This document shows positions 1 through 9,691 of a stretch of 64,000 bases of DNA, piece by piece; the first letter of the stretch is position 1, and each line of letters starts with the position of its first letter. The DNA is from Lentzea albidocapillata. Its GTDB lineage: Bacteria; Actinomycetota; Actinomycetes; Mycobacteriales; Pseudonocardiaceae. The DNA lies in NCBI RefSeq assembly GCF_000719115.1, contig NZ_JOEA01000010.1, forward strand, positions 1-64,000. The letters are read 5' to 3'. The translations under genes were made by a program, and so were the position numbers. The notes beneath the pieces are model-generated. The model searched no databases and had not been told where the DNA came from. It was given only the letters and a program-made list of their open reading frames with translations.

Positions 1-19
1 ACGCTCACCCTCCCGGTGG

Positions 20-91
20 GGAATTACGTGAGCGACGCCCTGCGGAATTACGTGAGCGAAAACCCCTCAGACCTGCGGAATTTCATGAGCG
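20..91. repeat. Degenerate short direct repeat GGAATTACGTGAGCG (3 copies)
   Basis: Three copies of a 15-17 base motif start at 20 (GGAATTACGTGAGCG), 44 (same motif, preceded by GC) and 77 (GGAATTTCATGAGCG). The copies are 24 and 33 bases apart. The third lies inside the last codons of the ATPase gene and encodes its C-terminal residues. The array may continue past the left window edge. Function unknown; it could be an interspersed intergenic repeat that has invaded the gene end. Confidence 0.6.
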
Positions 92-816
92 CTGACAAAC
101 CCGAACACCTCCAACAACATCTGCTCGGTCAGAACCTCCCCAGGCGTCCCCTGGGAAACGATCCGCCCATCCCGCATGGCCACGATGTTGTCCGCATACC
201 GAGCAGCCAAGTTCAGGTCATGCAACACCATGACAATCGTCCGCCCCATGGACGCATGCAGCTCCTGCACCAAATCCAGCACATCAATCTGATGAGCAAG
301 ATCCAGATACGTGGTCGGCTCGTCCAGCAGCAACAGATCAGTTCCCTGAGCAAGAGCCATGGAGATCCACGCCCGCTGCCGCTGCCCACCGGACAGCTCA
401 TCCACAGTCCGCTCAGCCAGATCCAAGATCCCGGTCATGGCCAACGCGGCATCAACAGCCGCAGCGTCATCAGAAGACCACTGCCGATACCAGGACTGAT
501 GCGGATGCCGCCCCCGAGCCACCAGGTCAGCGACAGTCAGCCCCTCAGGAGCAGATGGAGCCTGGGGCAACATCCCCAGCACCCGAGCAACATCCCGAGT
601 GGACATGGAGTCGATCTGCTTGCCGTCCAGCAACACAGCACCGGACCGAGCAGGCAGCAACCGCCCCAAAGCCTTCAGCAGCGTCGACTTGCCACACCCG
701 TTGGGCCCGATCACCGCGGTAACCGTGCCACCGATGATCGACAGATCGAGCGAGTCGACGACCTGCCGTTCCCCGTAGCCCACGCACAACGACGAAGCCT
801 CAAGACGCACACTCAT
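67..816 (-). CDS. Iron-siderophore ABC transporter ATP-binding protein (FecE/FepC type)
   Basis: Cytoplasmic ATPase (249 aa) that energises uptake of ferric siderophores through the two FecCD permeases encoded just upstream. Visible motifs in order are Walker A GPNGCGKST near residue 39, signature LSGGQRQR, Walker B LLLLDEP followed by TTYLD, and the switch histidine in VLHDLN. The ATG at 816 overlaps the stop of the upstream permease (ATGA), so the genes are translationally coupled; the open frame further upstream is a shadow of the permease. The last residues are encoded by a copy of the GGAATT repeat, so the C-terminus may differ from relatives. No substrate-binding lipoprotein gene is visible; it may lie left of the window or elsewhere. 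Confidence 0.93.
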   Translation of the reverse strand: MSVRLEASSLCVGYGERQVVDSLDLSIIGGTVTAVIGPNGCGKSTLLKALGRLLPARSGAVLLDGKQIDSMSTRDVARVLGMLPQAPSAPEGLTVADLVARGRHPHQSWYRQWSSDDAAAVDAALAMTGILDLAERTVDELSGGQRQRAWISMALAQGTDLLLLDEPTTYLDLAHQIDVLDLVQELHASMGRTIVMVLHDLNLAARYADNIVAMRDGRIVSQGTPGEVLTEQMLLEVFGFVSAHEIPQV

Positions 817-1880
817 ACCCGCGCCTCCCGGCGGCTTCGGATCAGCAGGAACATCAGATAGGGCGCACCCAAAACCGCAGTCACGACACCGACCGGCAGC
901 TCGGTGCGGTAGATCGTTCGCGCCACCAGGTCCGACAACATCACGAGCGCGCCGCCGACCACCACCGAGCCGAACAACGGCGGCTGAGCGGTGCCGGACA
1001 GCCGCAGGGCGATCTGCGGTGACGCCAGCGCGACGAACGTGATCGGACCGGCGGCGGCGGTGGCCACCGAGGCCAGCACGATCGCCACGATGATCAGGAA
1101 CGACCGCGCGACGTTCACCCGCACGCCGAGGCCGCGTGACGTCTGGTCGTCGAACTGCAGCGCGCCCAGCACGTGACCGCCGATCAGGGCCACGGGGACC
1201 AGCACGACCAGCGCCAGGGCGACCGGCACGACGTGCTCCCAGCCGCGGCCGTTCAGCGAGCCGGTGATCCACACCATCGCGCGGCCTGCGTCCTGCACGT
1301 CGCCTACCGTCAGCAGGTAGTGCGTGAAGTTGCCGGCCACGGCGGTGATGCCGATGCCGACCAGCACCATCCGAAAGCCCTCGATGCCCTGCCGCCACGC
1401 CAGCGCGTAGACCAGCAGGCCCGCGAACAGGCCGCCGGTCAGGCCCGCCAGCGGGAGGCCGATCGAGGCCGCGCTACCGGTCACCACGCCCAGCGAACCG
1501 GCGAAGGTGATCACCGAGACCGCGCCGGCGCCGGCTCCCCAGGTCACGCCGAGGATGTCCGGCGAGGCCAGCGGGTTGCGCACGATGGCCTGGAAGATCG
1601 CGCCGGAGAGCCCTAGTGCGCCTCCGACCAGCAGGCCCGTCAGTGCTCGCGGCATCCGCAGTTCCATCACCACGAACTGGTCGCGGCGCGTGCCGCCGCC
1701 CAGCAGCGTGTCGACGACCTGGGTCACCGTCAGCGGGAAGTCGCCGATCATGATGTCGGCGACCAGCAACGCCGCCAGGACGACCAGCGAGGCCGCCACC
1801 ACCAGCAACGGCCGGCGGCGCACCCTGAACGAGGCCGCGCCCAGCCTCAGGGAGGGCGTCTTGGCCGCGGGAGTCTTCAC
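813..1880 (-). CDS. Iron-siderophore ABC permease, FecCD family (second permease)
   Basis: Integral membrane permease of about 355 aa and roughly ten membrane segments, the BtuC/FecD-type half of the importer. FecCD hallmarks are LRMPRALTGLLVGGALGLSG near the N-terminus, RNPLASPDILGV, and a C-terminal GAPYLMFLL segment. The start is uncertain: GTG at 1880 is chosen. TTG at 1892 overlaps the previous stop (TTGA), has a GGTGAAG Shine-Dalgarno-like stretch, and is equally possible. It lies between its partner permease and the ATPase with overlaps at both ends, so the three products should be made together. Expected to be iron-repressed through the box at 2910-2928. Confidence 0.9.
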   Translation of the reverse strand: MKTPAAKTPSLRLGAASFRVRRRPLLVVAASLVVLAALLVADIMIGDFPLTVTQVVDTLLGGGTRRDQFVVMELRMPRALTGLLVGGALGLSGAIFQAIVRNPLASPDILGVTWGAGAGAVSVITFAGSLGVVTGSAASIGLPLAGLTGGLFAGLLVYALAWRQGIEGFRMVLVGIGITAVAGNFTHYLLTVGDVQDAGRAMVWITGSLNGRGWEHVVPVALALVVLVPVALIGGHVLGALQFDDQTSRGLGVRVNVARSFLIIVAIVLASVATAAAGPITFVALASPQIALRLSGTAQPPLFGSVVVGGALVMLSDLVARTIYRTELPVGVVTAVLGAPYLMFLLIRSRREARV

Positions 1881-1888
1881 GGCGGTCG

Positions 1889-2881
1889 TCAAATCTTCAC
1901 CAGCTTCTTGCGCCGCACCAGGAAGATGAAGAACGGAGCGCCGATCAGCGCGAGCATCACGCCGACCTCCACTTCGGACGGGCGGGCGACCACTCGTCCG
2001 ACGATGTCGGCGAACAGGATCAGGATCGCTCCGAGCAGGGCCGAGTACGGCAGGATCCAGCGGTAGTCGGGGCCGGTGAACGCGCGCGCGACGTGCGGCA
2101 CCACGAGTCCCAGGAACCCGATCGGCCCGCACGCGGCGACAGCCCCGCCGACCAGCAGCGTGATGGCGAAGATGCCCAGCGACCGCGTCCGGCTGACGTT
2201 CACGCCCAGCGACTTCGCCACGTCCTCGCCCAGCGACATGGCGTTGAGCCCCGGCGCGTTGAACGCGGCGATGAACAGGCCGGCCAGCAGGAACGGCAGC
2301 ACCTGCGTCAGCACCGTCAGGTCGCGGCCGGCGATGGCGCCGACCTGCCAGAACCGGAACGCGTCGAGCGACTGCTGGTCGAGCAGCACGATCGCCGACA
2401 CCAGGCCGTTCATCAGCGCGGAGACCGCGGCACCGGCCAGCGCCAGCGTCACCGGAGACGGCCCGCCCCGCCCGGCCGACCCGAGCAGGAACACCAGGAC
2501 GCTCGCGATCATCGCGCCGGCGAAGGCGAACCAGATGTAGCCGACCAGCGAGTTGACACCGAGCAGGAAGATCGAGAGCACGACCGCCAGCGCCGCGCCG
2601 TGCGTGACGCCGAGGATGCCGGGATCGGCCAGCGGATTGCGCGTGTGGCCCTGCATGAGAGCGCCACCCACACCGAGTGCGATGCCCACCGCGATGCCGA
2701 GCAACGTCCGCGGGACCCGCAGCTCGCGGACCACCACGTCGTCCTCGACGCCGGTCGGCGTGAAGAGACCGTGCCACACCCCGGAAAGCGGGATCTCCTT
2801 CGAGCCGATCGCGATGCTCGCCAGGCACACGGCGACCAGCACGACCAGCAGGAAGAGCAGGCCGAACGACCTACGCCCCAA
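1889..2881 (-). CDS. Iron-siderophore ABC permease, FecCD family (first permease)
   Basis: First gene of the iron-uptake operon; multi-spanning permease of 330 aa. It shows the FecCD signatures LRVPRTLLGIAVGIALGVGG, RNPLADPGILGVT and a C-terminal GAPFFIFLV. The start chosen is TTG at 2881, because GAGGAGG lies 8 bases upstream and because the upstream GTG at 2932 would place the iron box inside the coding sequence. It pairs with the second permease to form the heterodimeric channel. The substrate is not readable from the sequence; ferric siderophore is inferred from the family and the operator. Confidence 0.9.
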   Translation of the reverse strand: MGRRSFGLLFLLVVLVAVCLASIAIGSKEIPLSGVWHGLFTPTGVEDDVVVRELRVPRTLLGIAVGIALGVGGALMQGHTRNPLADPGILGVTHGAALAVVLSIFLLGVNSLVGYIWFAFAGAMIASVLVFLLGSAGRGGPSPVTLALAGAAVSALMNGLVSAIVLLDQQSLDAFRFWQVGAIAGRDLTVLTQVLPFLLAGLFIAAFNAPGLNAMSLGEDVAKSLGVNVSRTRSLGIFAITLLVGGAVAACGPIGFLGLVVPHVARAFTGPDYRWILPYSALLGAILILFADIVGRVVARPSEVEVGVMLALIGAPFFIFLVRRKKLVKI

Positions 2882-2909
2882 GGCCTTACCCTCCTCAACC
2901 CAAGACAGG

Positions 2910-2928
2910 AGAGGTAAGCCTAACCGAA
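2910..2928 (-). promoter_or_regulatory. DtxR/IdeR-type iron box
   Basis: The 19 bases match the actinobacterial iron-box consensus TTAGGTTAGCCTAACCTAA at 15 positions (central GGTAAGCCTAACC). It sits about 30 bases upstream of the proposed TTG start of the first permease. By analogy with DtxR/IdeR sites, Fe(II)-loaded repressor would block transcription of the importer when iron is plentiful. Read by eye; no affinity score computed. Confidence 0.75.
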
Positions 2929-3143
2929 CCACCTCGCCGCACCGAGGTCCAGGGCGCCGGTTCCGGTCACATCACCGGCCTCGCCGGCGGAAGAACGAGC
3001 CGAAGAAGATCACTGAACAATATTCAGTCAACCCGTTGTCGGATCAACCAAAAAGTCAGCAGCAAGAGTGTTCTCGATCTCGTTTGGATGGCACCGTTCC
3101 ACCATCGAGGCACCGAACGGTAGTTGATCGGTCACTCAAATAG

Positions 3144-3185
3144 CACGAAGGGGTTCCGGGGAATCTTCCCCGGAACCCCTTCGTG
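3144..3185 (-). terminator. Strong hairpin terminator after lsr2
   Basis: Perfect 19-bp inverted repeat (CACGAAGGGGTTCCGGGGA and its complement) with a 4-base loop. A TTTT run follows on the plus side and TATTTGA on the minus side, so it can act in both directions. It lies 12 bases past the lsr2 stop. Confidence 0.85.
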
Positions 3186-3197
3186 TTTTGCCGAATT

Positions 3198-3548
3198 TCA
3201 GCCCTGCTGGTGGTAGGCGTCGAGCACCTCGGCCGGGATGCGGCCGCGGTCCGACACCTTCATGCCCTGCTTACGGGCCCACTCGCGAATGGCCTGGTTC
3301 TGCTCACGATCCGCCGATGCGGGGCGCGCCTTCACGCTACCGGCCGGACGGCCGGGCCCAAGACGCTTACGGCCACCCGCACGACGTGCACTTCCCACGA
3401 AGTCGGCAAGAGCGTCCCGCAGTTTGCCCGCATTGCCCGAGGAAAGGTCGATGGTGTAGCTGACACCATCCAGTCCGAACTCGACGGTCTCCTCGGCGGT
3501 GGAACCGTCCAGATCGTCGACGAGGGTCACCGTGACCTTCTGCGCCAT
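3198..3548 (-). CDS. lsr2: Lsr2 nucleoid-associated protein
   Basis: H-NS-like xenogeneic silencer (116 aa) that bridges AT-rich DNA. The start [16 protein letters not shown] is the typical Lsr2 N-terminal dimerisation domain. The C-terminal DNA-binding domain follows, with an IREWARKQG stretch and [12 protein letters not shown], which contains the RGR that inserts into the AT minor groove. The ATG at 3548 is chosen over an upstream ATG because GGAGGA lies just before it and because Lsr2 proteins begin MAQK. It is downstream of lysS as in mycobacteria and closed by a strong terminator. Confidence 0.96.
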   Translation of the reverse strand: MAQKVTVTLVDDLDGSTAEETVEFGLDGVSYTIDLSSGNAGKLRDALADFVGSARRAGGRKRLGPGRPAGSVKARPASADREQNQAIREWARKQGMKVSDRGRIPAEVLDAYHQQG

Positions 3549-3612
3549 GCGTATCCTCCTGGACCCCGAATGCGCGGTCACCCGCGTTGCCAACTAAAGC
3601 CTTCTGCAAGGC

Positions 3613-3618
3613 AGGTTA
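3613..3618 (-). promoter_or_regulatory. Possible -10 element of the lsr2 promoter
   Basis: On the minus strand TAACCT fits a TANNNT -10 and lies about 65 bases before the lsr2 start. No good -35 is visible. A promoter of its own is plausible because 114 bases separate lsr2 from lysS, but this is weak evidence. Confidence 0.25.
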
Positions 3619-3662
3619 GCGCACGGGTGCCGCATTGCACCTATCGACATCCGGAAAGTTAC

Positions 3663-5174
<1,512 letters not shown>

Positions 5175-5258
5175 GCCGAGAAGGGTACGGAAAGGCGGTA
5201 AGGCAAAGCGAACCGGATACCGTTACCTGAGGTGTGGCCGACTGTGAGGTCACGGTGT

Positions 5259-6632
5259 TCAGGCAGTCGTCGCCTTGCGGCGACGGCGTTGGCCCACACC
5301 AGGTGGTGGTGAGGGCCTTCCCGTGGCGCTACCCGCTGCCCACACGGTGTGGGTCTGACATGGGTTTCCATCGGGCTTGTTTAACGTCCCGGCGCAACTC
5401 GCCGCGGACGTGCCGCCCGCCGTCTCGCCGACGAGTGCGACGAGGTTGCGGGCGGCGTTGAGGTCGCGATCGAGCACGAGATCGCACTCGTCGCAGTGGT
5501 ACACCCGGACGTGCAGCGGCAGTTTGGTTTTCACCGCGCCGCAGTCCGAGCAGGTCTTCGAGGACGGATACCAGCGGTCGGCAACGACCAGCCGGCCACC
5601 GGCCCAGGTGGCCTTGTAGGTGGCCTGCCGCCGCAGCTCACCCATCCCGGTATCGGCGATGTAGCGCGACAGGCGGCGGTTGCGCAGCATCCCGGACACG
5701 TTGAGGTCTTCCAGCACAATTGTGCCGAACCCGCGGACCAGGCGGGTGGTGAGCTTGTGCAGGCCGTCCCGGCGTGCGTGCGCGATCCTGGTGTGCAGCC
5801 GCGCGATGCGGACCTGGGTCTTGCGCCATCGGTTCGATGGTCGTTGCCCGCTGCGTTTGTCGGGGCCGACGCGCCGGTCGGCCTGACGCTGCAGGCGGCG
5901 TAGCTCACGCTGCGCGAGGTCGAGGTGCCTGGGGTTGGGCACCACCTCGCCGGTCGAGAGCACCGCGAGCGATTTCAAGCCGAGGTCGACGCCGACCACC
6001 GCGCCCAGCCGTGTGGCTGCCGGGTCGGCGCGGGTGATTTCCACCGAGAACGAGCCGAACCAGCGCCCGGACTGGTACGAGACAGTGGCCGAGCGGATAC
6101 GAGCCGTACCTCGCTCCACATGGCGAGCCGGCTTGCGGGTGGACTCGTGCGTGCGCACCGTGCCGATGCGGGGCAGCGTCACGTGCCGCCGATCGTCCGT
6201 GAGGCCGAACGCGCCAGTGGTGAACCGGCACGACACCCCGGCCCGCTTGCCCTTGAACCGCGGAAACCACACCCTCGGGCCACGCCGCGTGCCGATGAGG
6301 GAACCCCTCCAGTTGGTCAGCGCTGTGGCGAGGTTGGCCAGCCCCGACGAGTACGCCTCTTTGGAGTTCTCACCCCACCAGGGCGCCACCTCGTCCTTGG
6401 CCTGGTTCCAGTCCTTGCGCAGGCGGTAGGCCGACCACGACACCGGCGGGGTGAGCTGATCGGCGGGGATGTCGTACGACTGCTCGGCGGCGCGCTGGTC
6501 CAGGTTCGCCTTGATCCTCGCCAAGCCCCAGTTGTAGGCGTACCGCTGCGCGCCACAATGCGACTGCAGGGCCGCCTGCTGCCCCGCGGTCGGATCGAGC
6601 GCGAATCGATACGCCTGGATCACCGTGACCAT
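5259..6632 (-). CDS. TnpB/OrfB family RNA-guided nuclease
   Basis: IS605/IS607-type TnpB of 457 aa from ATG 6632; a longer start at 6719 would read into the element's left end. The RuvC-like triad is intact: Asp in VGVDLGLKS, Glu in IVLEDLNVSGM, Asp in LDRDLNAARN. A CxxC...CxxC zinc ribbon (CSDCGAVK, YHCDECD) lies between the last two. An N-terminal helix-turn-helix segment and a basic linker (QRELRRLQRQADRR) are also typical. No tyrosine or serine transposase (TnpA) is adjacent, so it is a stand-alone tnpB. The last 60 or so codons are low complexity and hairpin-rich, as expected where the guide-RNA scaffold overlaps the 3' end. Family knowledge: TnpB cleaves DNA beside a transposon-associated motif. 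Confidence 0.9.
   Translation of the reverse strand: MVTVIQAYRFALDPTAGQQAALQSHCGAQRYAYNWGLARIKANLDQRAAEQSYDIPADQLTPPVSWSAYRLRKDWNQAKDEVAPWWGENSKEAYSSGLANLATALTNWRGSLIGTRRGPRVWFPRFKGKRAGVSCRFTTGAFGLTDDRRHVTLPRIGTVRTHESTRKPARHVERGTARIRSATVSYQSGRWFGSFSVEITRADPAATRLGAVVGVDLGLKSLAVLSTGEVVPNPRHLDLAQRELRRLQRQADRRVGPDKRSGQRPSNRWRKTQVRIARLHTRIAHARRDGLHKLTTRLVRGFGTIVLEDLNVSGMLRNRRLSRYIADTGMGELRRQATYKATWAGGRLVVADRWYPSSKTCSDCGAVKTKLPLHVRVYHCDECDLVLDRDLNAARNLVALVGETAGGTSAASCAGTLNKPDGNPCQTHTVWAAGSATGRPSPPPGVGQRRRRKATTA
5262..5353 (-). ncRNA. Possible omega/re-RNA scaffold at the 3' end of the first tnpB
   Basis: Several stems overlap the last codons: CGTCGCC-TTGC-GGCGACG (5268-5285), GGCCC/GGGCC (5291-5317) and a near-palindrome CCCACA/TGTGGG (5339-5353). 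Guide-RNA scaffolds of TnpB usually overlap the gene end in this way. The end of the element, and therefore the guide, could not be fixed. Confidence 0.3.
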
Positions 6633-6767
6633 CTCGTCGCCACGGTAGCGAACGACACCGACAGTCCCAGCCCGGGACTCACAGACGCTCACGGATGCAT
6701 GCACATGCTCACAGTTCACCCAGCAGTCGCCAGCCCCTGTGGATCCGTGACGGCCTAAGTTGGACGG

Positions 6768-7523
6768 ATGGATCTACACGCGAGGCGAGCGGACTCGTTC
6801 GGCGCGCAGGCCGGGGCCTACGCCGAACACCGGCCTGACTATCCCGTGGCGGCGATCCGGTGGGCCCTGGAGCCACTAGGCACGTCGGAGCGGCTGGACG
6901 TGCTCGACCTCGCCGCCGGCACCGGCAAACTGACCTCGGGCCTGGTCGCCGAGGGACACCGCGTAACAGCCGTGGAACCCAACGAGCAGATGCTGTCCGA
7001 GCTGGTACGCCGCGTTCACGACGTGCGCGCGCTGCCCGGCCACGCCGAGCACATCCCGGTCCCGGACAGCACCGTCGACGCCGTGTTCGTCGGCACCGCG
7101 TTCCACTGGTTCGACCAGGAGAAGGCGCTGCCGGAGATCGCCCGCGTGCTGCGGCCCGGCGGCGTGCTGGCGGCCCTGTGGGTCGAGACCGTCCCGGACG
7201 TCGAGTGGGTGAGCGAGCTCGAACAGCTCTCGGCGAGCAGCGTCGAGTCCCGGCGCGACGACCCGACGGAGATCATGGCGCACCCGTCGTTCGGGCCGGT
7301 GGAGCGCAGCATCTTCCCGCACACGCAGCGCAGGGACTCGCCGGAGGCGCTCATCGCCACGACGAACACGTACTCGCGCATGATCGTGATCGACGAGGAG
7401 GAGCGGGCCGCGATCAACGAGAAGATGCTCGCTTTTCTCCGCCAGCGCCCGGAGACGTCGAACGGGCCGTTCGACGTCCCCCTGCGCTCGGAGGTCTACC
7501 GGATGGTGCGCGTCAGCGAGTAG
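6768..7523 (+). CDS. Class I SAM-dependent methyltransferase
   Basis: A 251-aa Rossmann-fold methyltransferase of the UbiE/Methyltransf_11 type. The SAM-binding loop is VLDLAAGTGKLT (about residue 45), followed by the acidic VTAVEPNEQM and the post-II segment FHWFDQEKALPEIARVLRPGG. The start MDLHARRADSFG gives the AYAEHRPDYP entry common in this group. No clear Shine-Dalgarno, so it may be leaderless. Its 3' end overlaps the convergent coaX by 11 bases. Substrate unknown. Confidence 0.85.
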   Translation: MDLHARRADSFGAQAGAYAEHRPDYPVAAIRWALEPLGTSERLDVLDLAAGTGKLTSGLVAEGHRVTAVEPNEQMLSELVRRVHDVRALPGHAEHIPVPDSTVDAVFVGTAFHWFDQEKALPEIARVLRPGGVLAALWVETVPDVEWVSELEQLSASSVESRRDDPTEIMAHPSFGPVERSIFPHTQRRDSPEALIATTNTYSRMIVIDEEERAAINEKMLAFLRQRPETSNGPFDVPLRSEVYRMVRVSE

Positions 7524-8307
7524 CGGGCATGTTGCGCTCGAACACCATGCGCAGGCCCAGCAGGGTGAGGTCGGGCACGTGGTGCGCGATCGTCGAGGAC
7601 TCGGAGACGACCAGAGGGGCGAGCCCGCCCGTGGCGATGACCGTCACGGGACCGGGATCGGTCTGCTGGAGCTCCTCGGTGATCTTGCGCACCAGCCCGT
7701 CCACCTGGCCGACGAACCCGTAGACGATGCCGGACTGCAGGCACTCCACGGTGTTCTTGCCGATCACGTTGCGGGGCCTGACCAGCTCGACCTTGCGCAG
7801 CTGGGCGGCGCGGGAGGCGAGGGCGTCGACCGAGATCTCGATGCCCGGTGCCAGCGCGCCGCCGAGGAACTCGCCGCGCGACGAGATCACGTCGAGGTTC
7901 GTGGACGTGCCGAAGTCGACCACGATGCACGAGGTCGCGTAGAGGTGGTGGGCGGCCAGCGTGTTGATCACGCGGTCCGAGCCCACCTCTTTCGGGTTGT
8001 CGACGAGCAGCGGGACACCGGTCTTCACGCCCGGCTCCACCAGGATCTTCGGCACCGCGTCGTAGTAGCGGCCGAGCATGACCCGCAGCTCGCGCAGCAC
8101 CGCGGGCACGGTGGACAGCGCGGAAATGCCGGTGATCTTGTCGGCGTACTCGCCGAGCAGGCCGCGCATGGTCAGCGCGAGCTCGTCGGCGGTCATCCTG
8201 GCGTCGGTGCGCATCCGCCAGTCGCGCACGAGCGGGGCCGAGTCGCCGACCCCGTCGTACAGACCGAGCACGATGTTGGTGTTGCCGACGTCGATGGCGA
8301 GCAGCAC
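7513..8307 (-). CDS. coaX: Type III pantothenate kinase
   Basis: Catalyses the first step of CoA synthesis, phosphorylating pantothenate (264 aa). ASKHA-fold motifs are the N-terminal phosphate loop MLLAIDVGNTNIVLGLYDG, VDFGTSTNLDVIS, and GGALAPGIEISVDAL. It is the last gene of the pantothenate operon, 11 bases after panD, so synthesis of pantothenate and its phosphorylation are co-expressed. The order DUF2520-panC-panD-coaX matches M. tuberculosis Rv3603c-Rv3600c. Confidence 0.95.
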   Translation of the reverse strand: MLLAIDVGNTNIVLGLYDGVGDSAPLVRDWRMRTDARMTADELALTMRGLLGEYADKITGISALSTVPAVLRELRVMLGRYYDAVPKILVEPGVKTGVPLLVDNPKEVGSDRVINTLAAHHLYATSCIVVDFGTSTNLDVISSRGEFLGGALAPGIEISVDALASRAAQLRKVELVRPRNVIGKNTVECLQSGIVYGFVGQVDGLVRKITEELQQTDPGPVTVIATGGLAPLVVSESSTIAHHVPDLTLLGLRMVFERNMPATR

Positions 8308-8318
8308 GTTGCGTTTCC

Positions 8319-8789
8319 TTAGTTCTCGGCCTGGATCAACGCGTCCAGCGCTGTCGCTTCCACGGTCTCAGAAGAAGGCGCGCTGGTGGAGCCGTTCACC
8401 AGACCGGACCCCTCTGGGGCGTGCGCGGGGTCGCTGCCGAGGTCGACGGCCTTGTTGTCGGCGTCCACGAACACGACCCGCGGCTTGTAGGCGCGCGACT
8501 CCGCGTCGTCCATCTGCCCGTACGCGATCAGGATCACGATGTCGCCGGGGTGCACGAGGTGCGCTGCAGCGCCGTTGATGCCCAGCACGCCGGTGCCGCG
8601 CTCGCCGGGGATGACGTAGGTCTCCAGGCGGGCGCCGTTGGTGACGTCGACGATGGCGACCTGTTCGCCCGCCAGCAGGTCGGCGGCCTCCATCAGGTCC
8701 TCGTCCACCGTCACCGAGCCGACGTAGTGCAGGTCGGCCTGCGTCACGGTGGCGCGGTGGATCTTGGACTTCAGCATCGTGCGGAACAT
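8319..8789 (-). CDS. panD: Aspartate 1-decarboxylase precursor
   Basis: Makes beta-alanine for pantothenate. This pyruvoyl enzyme self-cleaves at Gly24-Ser25 (YVGSVTV is present). The family core [20 protein letters not shown] and [12 protein letters not shown] is intact. At 156 aa it carries a C-terminal tail of about 30 residues (after VFVDADNK), as in mycobacterial PanD, where the tail matters for PanZ-independent regulation and pyrazinoic acid binding. Start ATG lies 1 base after the panC stop. Confidence 0.95.
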   Translation of the reverse strand: MFRTMLKSKIHRATVTQADLHYVGSVTVDEDLMEAADLLAGEQVAIVDVTNGARLETYVIPGERGTGVLGINGAAAHLVHPGDIVILIAYGQMDDAESRAYKPRVVFVDADNKAVDLGSDPAHAPEGSGLVNGSTSAPSSETVEATALDALIQAEN

Positions 8790-8790
8790 G

Positions 8791-9690
8791 TCATTCCCCC
8801 TTTTCGTCGCTTTCGCCGAGCAACACCGCGATGTTGTCGATCAGGCGGGTGGAACCGACGCGGGCCGCGACCAGCAGCCGGGCGTCGCCGTTCTCCGGTG
8901 CGGGACCGAGGTCGACCCCGCGCAGCTCCAGGTAGTCCACTTCGATCTCGGGCGTCTGCGCCAGCACGTCGTGCGCGGCCTTGAGCACCGCGTCCGCGCC
9001 CTGCGACGACACGTGTGCACCGGCGGTGAGCGCGGCCGACAGCGTCACGGCGTGCTGGCGCTGTTCCGGGGTCAGGTAGGCGTTGCGCGACGACAGCGCG
9101 AGACCGTCGTGCTCGCGGACGGTCGGCACGCCGACGACGTCGAGCGGGAAGTTGAGGTCGCGCGCCATCTTGTGGATGAGCTGCAGCTGCTGGTAGTCCT
9201 TCTGCCCGAACACCGCGTACGTGGGCTGCACGATGTTGAACAGCTTCGACACGACGGTGAGCACGCCCTCGAAGTGGCCGGGGCGGACAGCACCCTCCAG
9301 CTCGTCGCCCAGCGGGCCGGGATGCACGGTGACCTGCGCGCCCTCGGGGTACATGTCCTCTACGGACGGCGCGAAGACGATGCCCGCCCGCTCCGCGCGG
9401 CAGATGTCCACATCGGACTCGAACTGGCGCGGGTACTTCGCGAGATCCTCGTTCGGCCCGAACTGCAACGGGTTCACGAAGATCGACACGACGACCACCG
9501 TGTTCTGCATGACCTGCGCCTCGCGGATCAGCTGCCGGTGGCCCGCGTGCAGCGCGCCCATCGTGGGCACCAGCGCGACGTTGCGCCCGGCGTTGCGAAG
9601 CGCCCGGATCACCCTGTTGAGGCGAGCCGGGTCGCGGTGCACCGTGACGTCGTCCGGGCGGTAGTCGTCCTTGGTCAGTGGCTTCGTCAC
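8791..9690 (-). CDS. panC: Pantothenate synthetase
   Basis: Condenses pantoate and beta-alanine using ATP (299 aa). It has the HIGH-like [30 protein letters not shown], and KMSKS-like ALSSRN. Start is GTG at 9690, one base after the upstream DUF2520 stop; the longer upstream frame is a shadow. It is tightly packed between the DUF2520 gene and panD. Confidence 0.95.
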   Translation of the reverse strand: MTKPLTKDDYRPDDVTVHRDPARLNRVIRALRNAGRNVALVPTMGALHAGHRQLIREAQVMQNTVVVVSIFVNPLQFGPNEDLAKYPRQFESDVDICRAERAGIVFAPSVEDMYPEGAQVTVHPGPLGDELEGAVRPGHFEGVLTVVSKLFNIVQPTYAVFGQKDYQQLQLIHKMARDLNFPLDVVGVPTVREHDGLALSSRNAYLTPEQRQHAVTLSAALTAGAHVSSQGADAVLKAAHDVLAQTPEIEVDYLELRGVDLGPAPENGDARLLVAARVGSTRLIDNIAVLLGESDEKGE

Positions 9691-9691
9691 G

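Larger units (their letters stand above)
2882..3197. other. Intergenic region between iron operon and lsr2
   Basis: This stretch of about 316 bases has no convincing gene. It holds the iron box, an AT-richer patch (3010-3060) unusual for this genome, and an inverted repeat ACCGTTC/GAACGGT (3093-3121). The strong terminator hairpin that closes lsr2 (3144-3185) is also here. AT-rich DNA next to lsr2 may be an Lsr2-binding region, since the protein prefers AT-rich DNA; that is inference. Confidence 0.5.

Noticed and set aside
16-861. 281-codon plus-strand open frame at the left edge
   Set aside because: Antisense to the ABC ATPase, which has all family motifs.
3093-3121. ACCGTTC/GAACGGT inverted repeat as an operator
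   Set aside because: Long 15-base spacer, no nearby start or matching family motif; noted only as part of the intergenic description.
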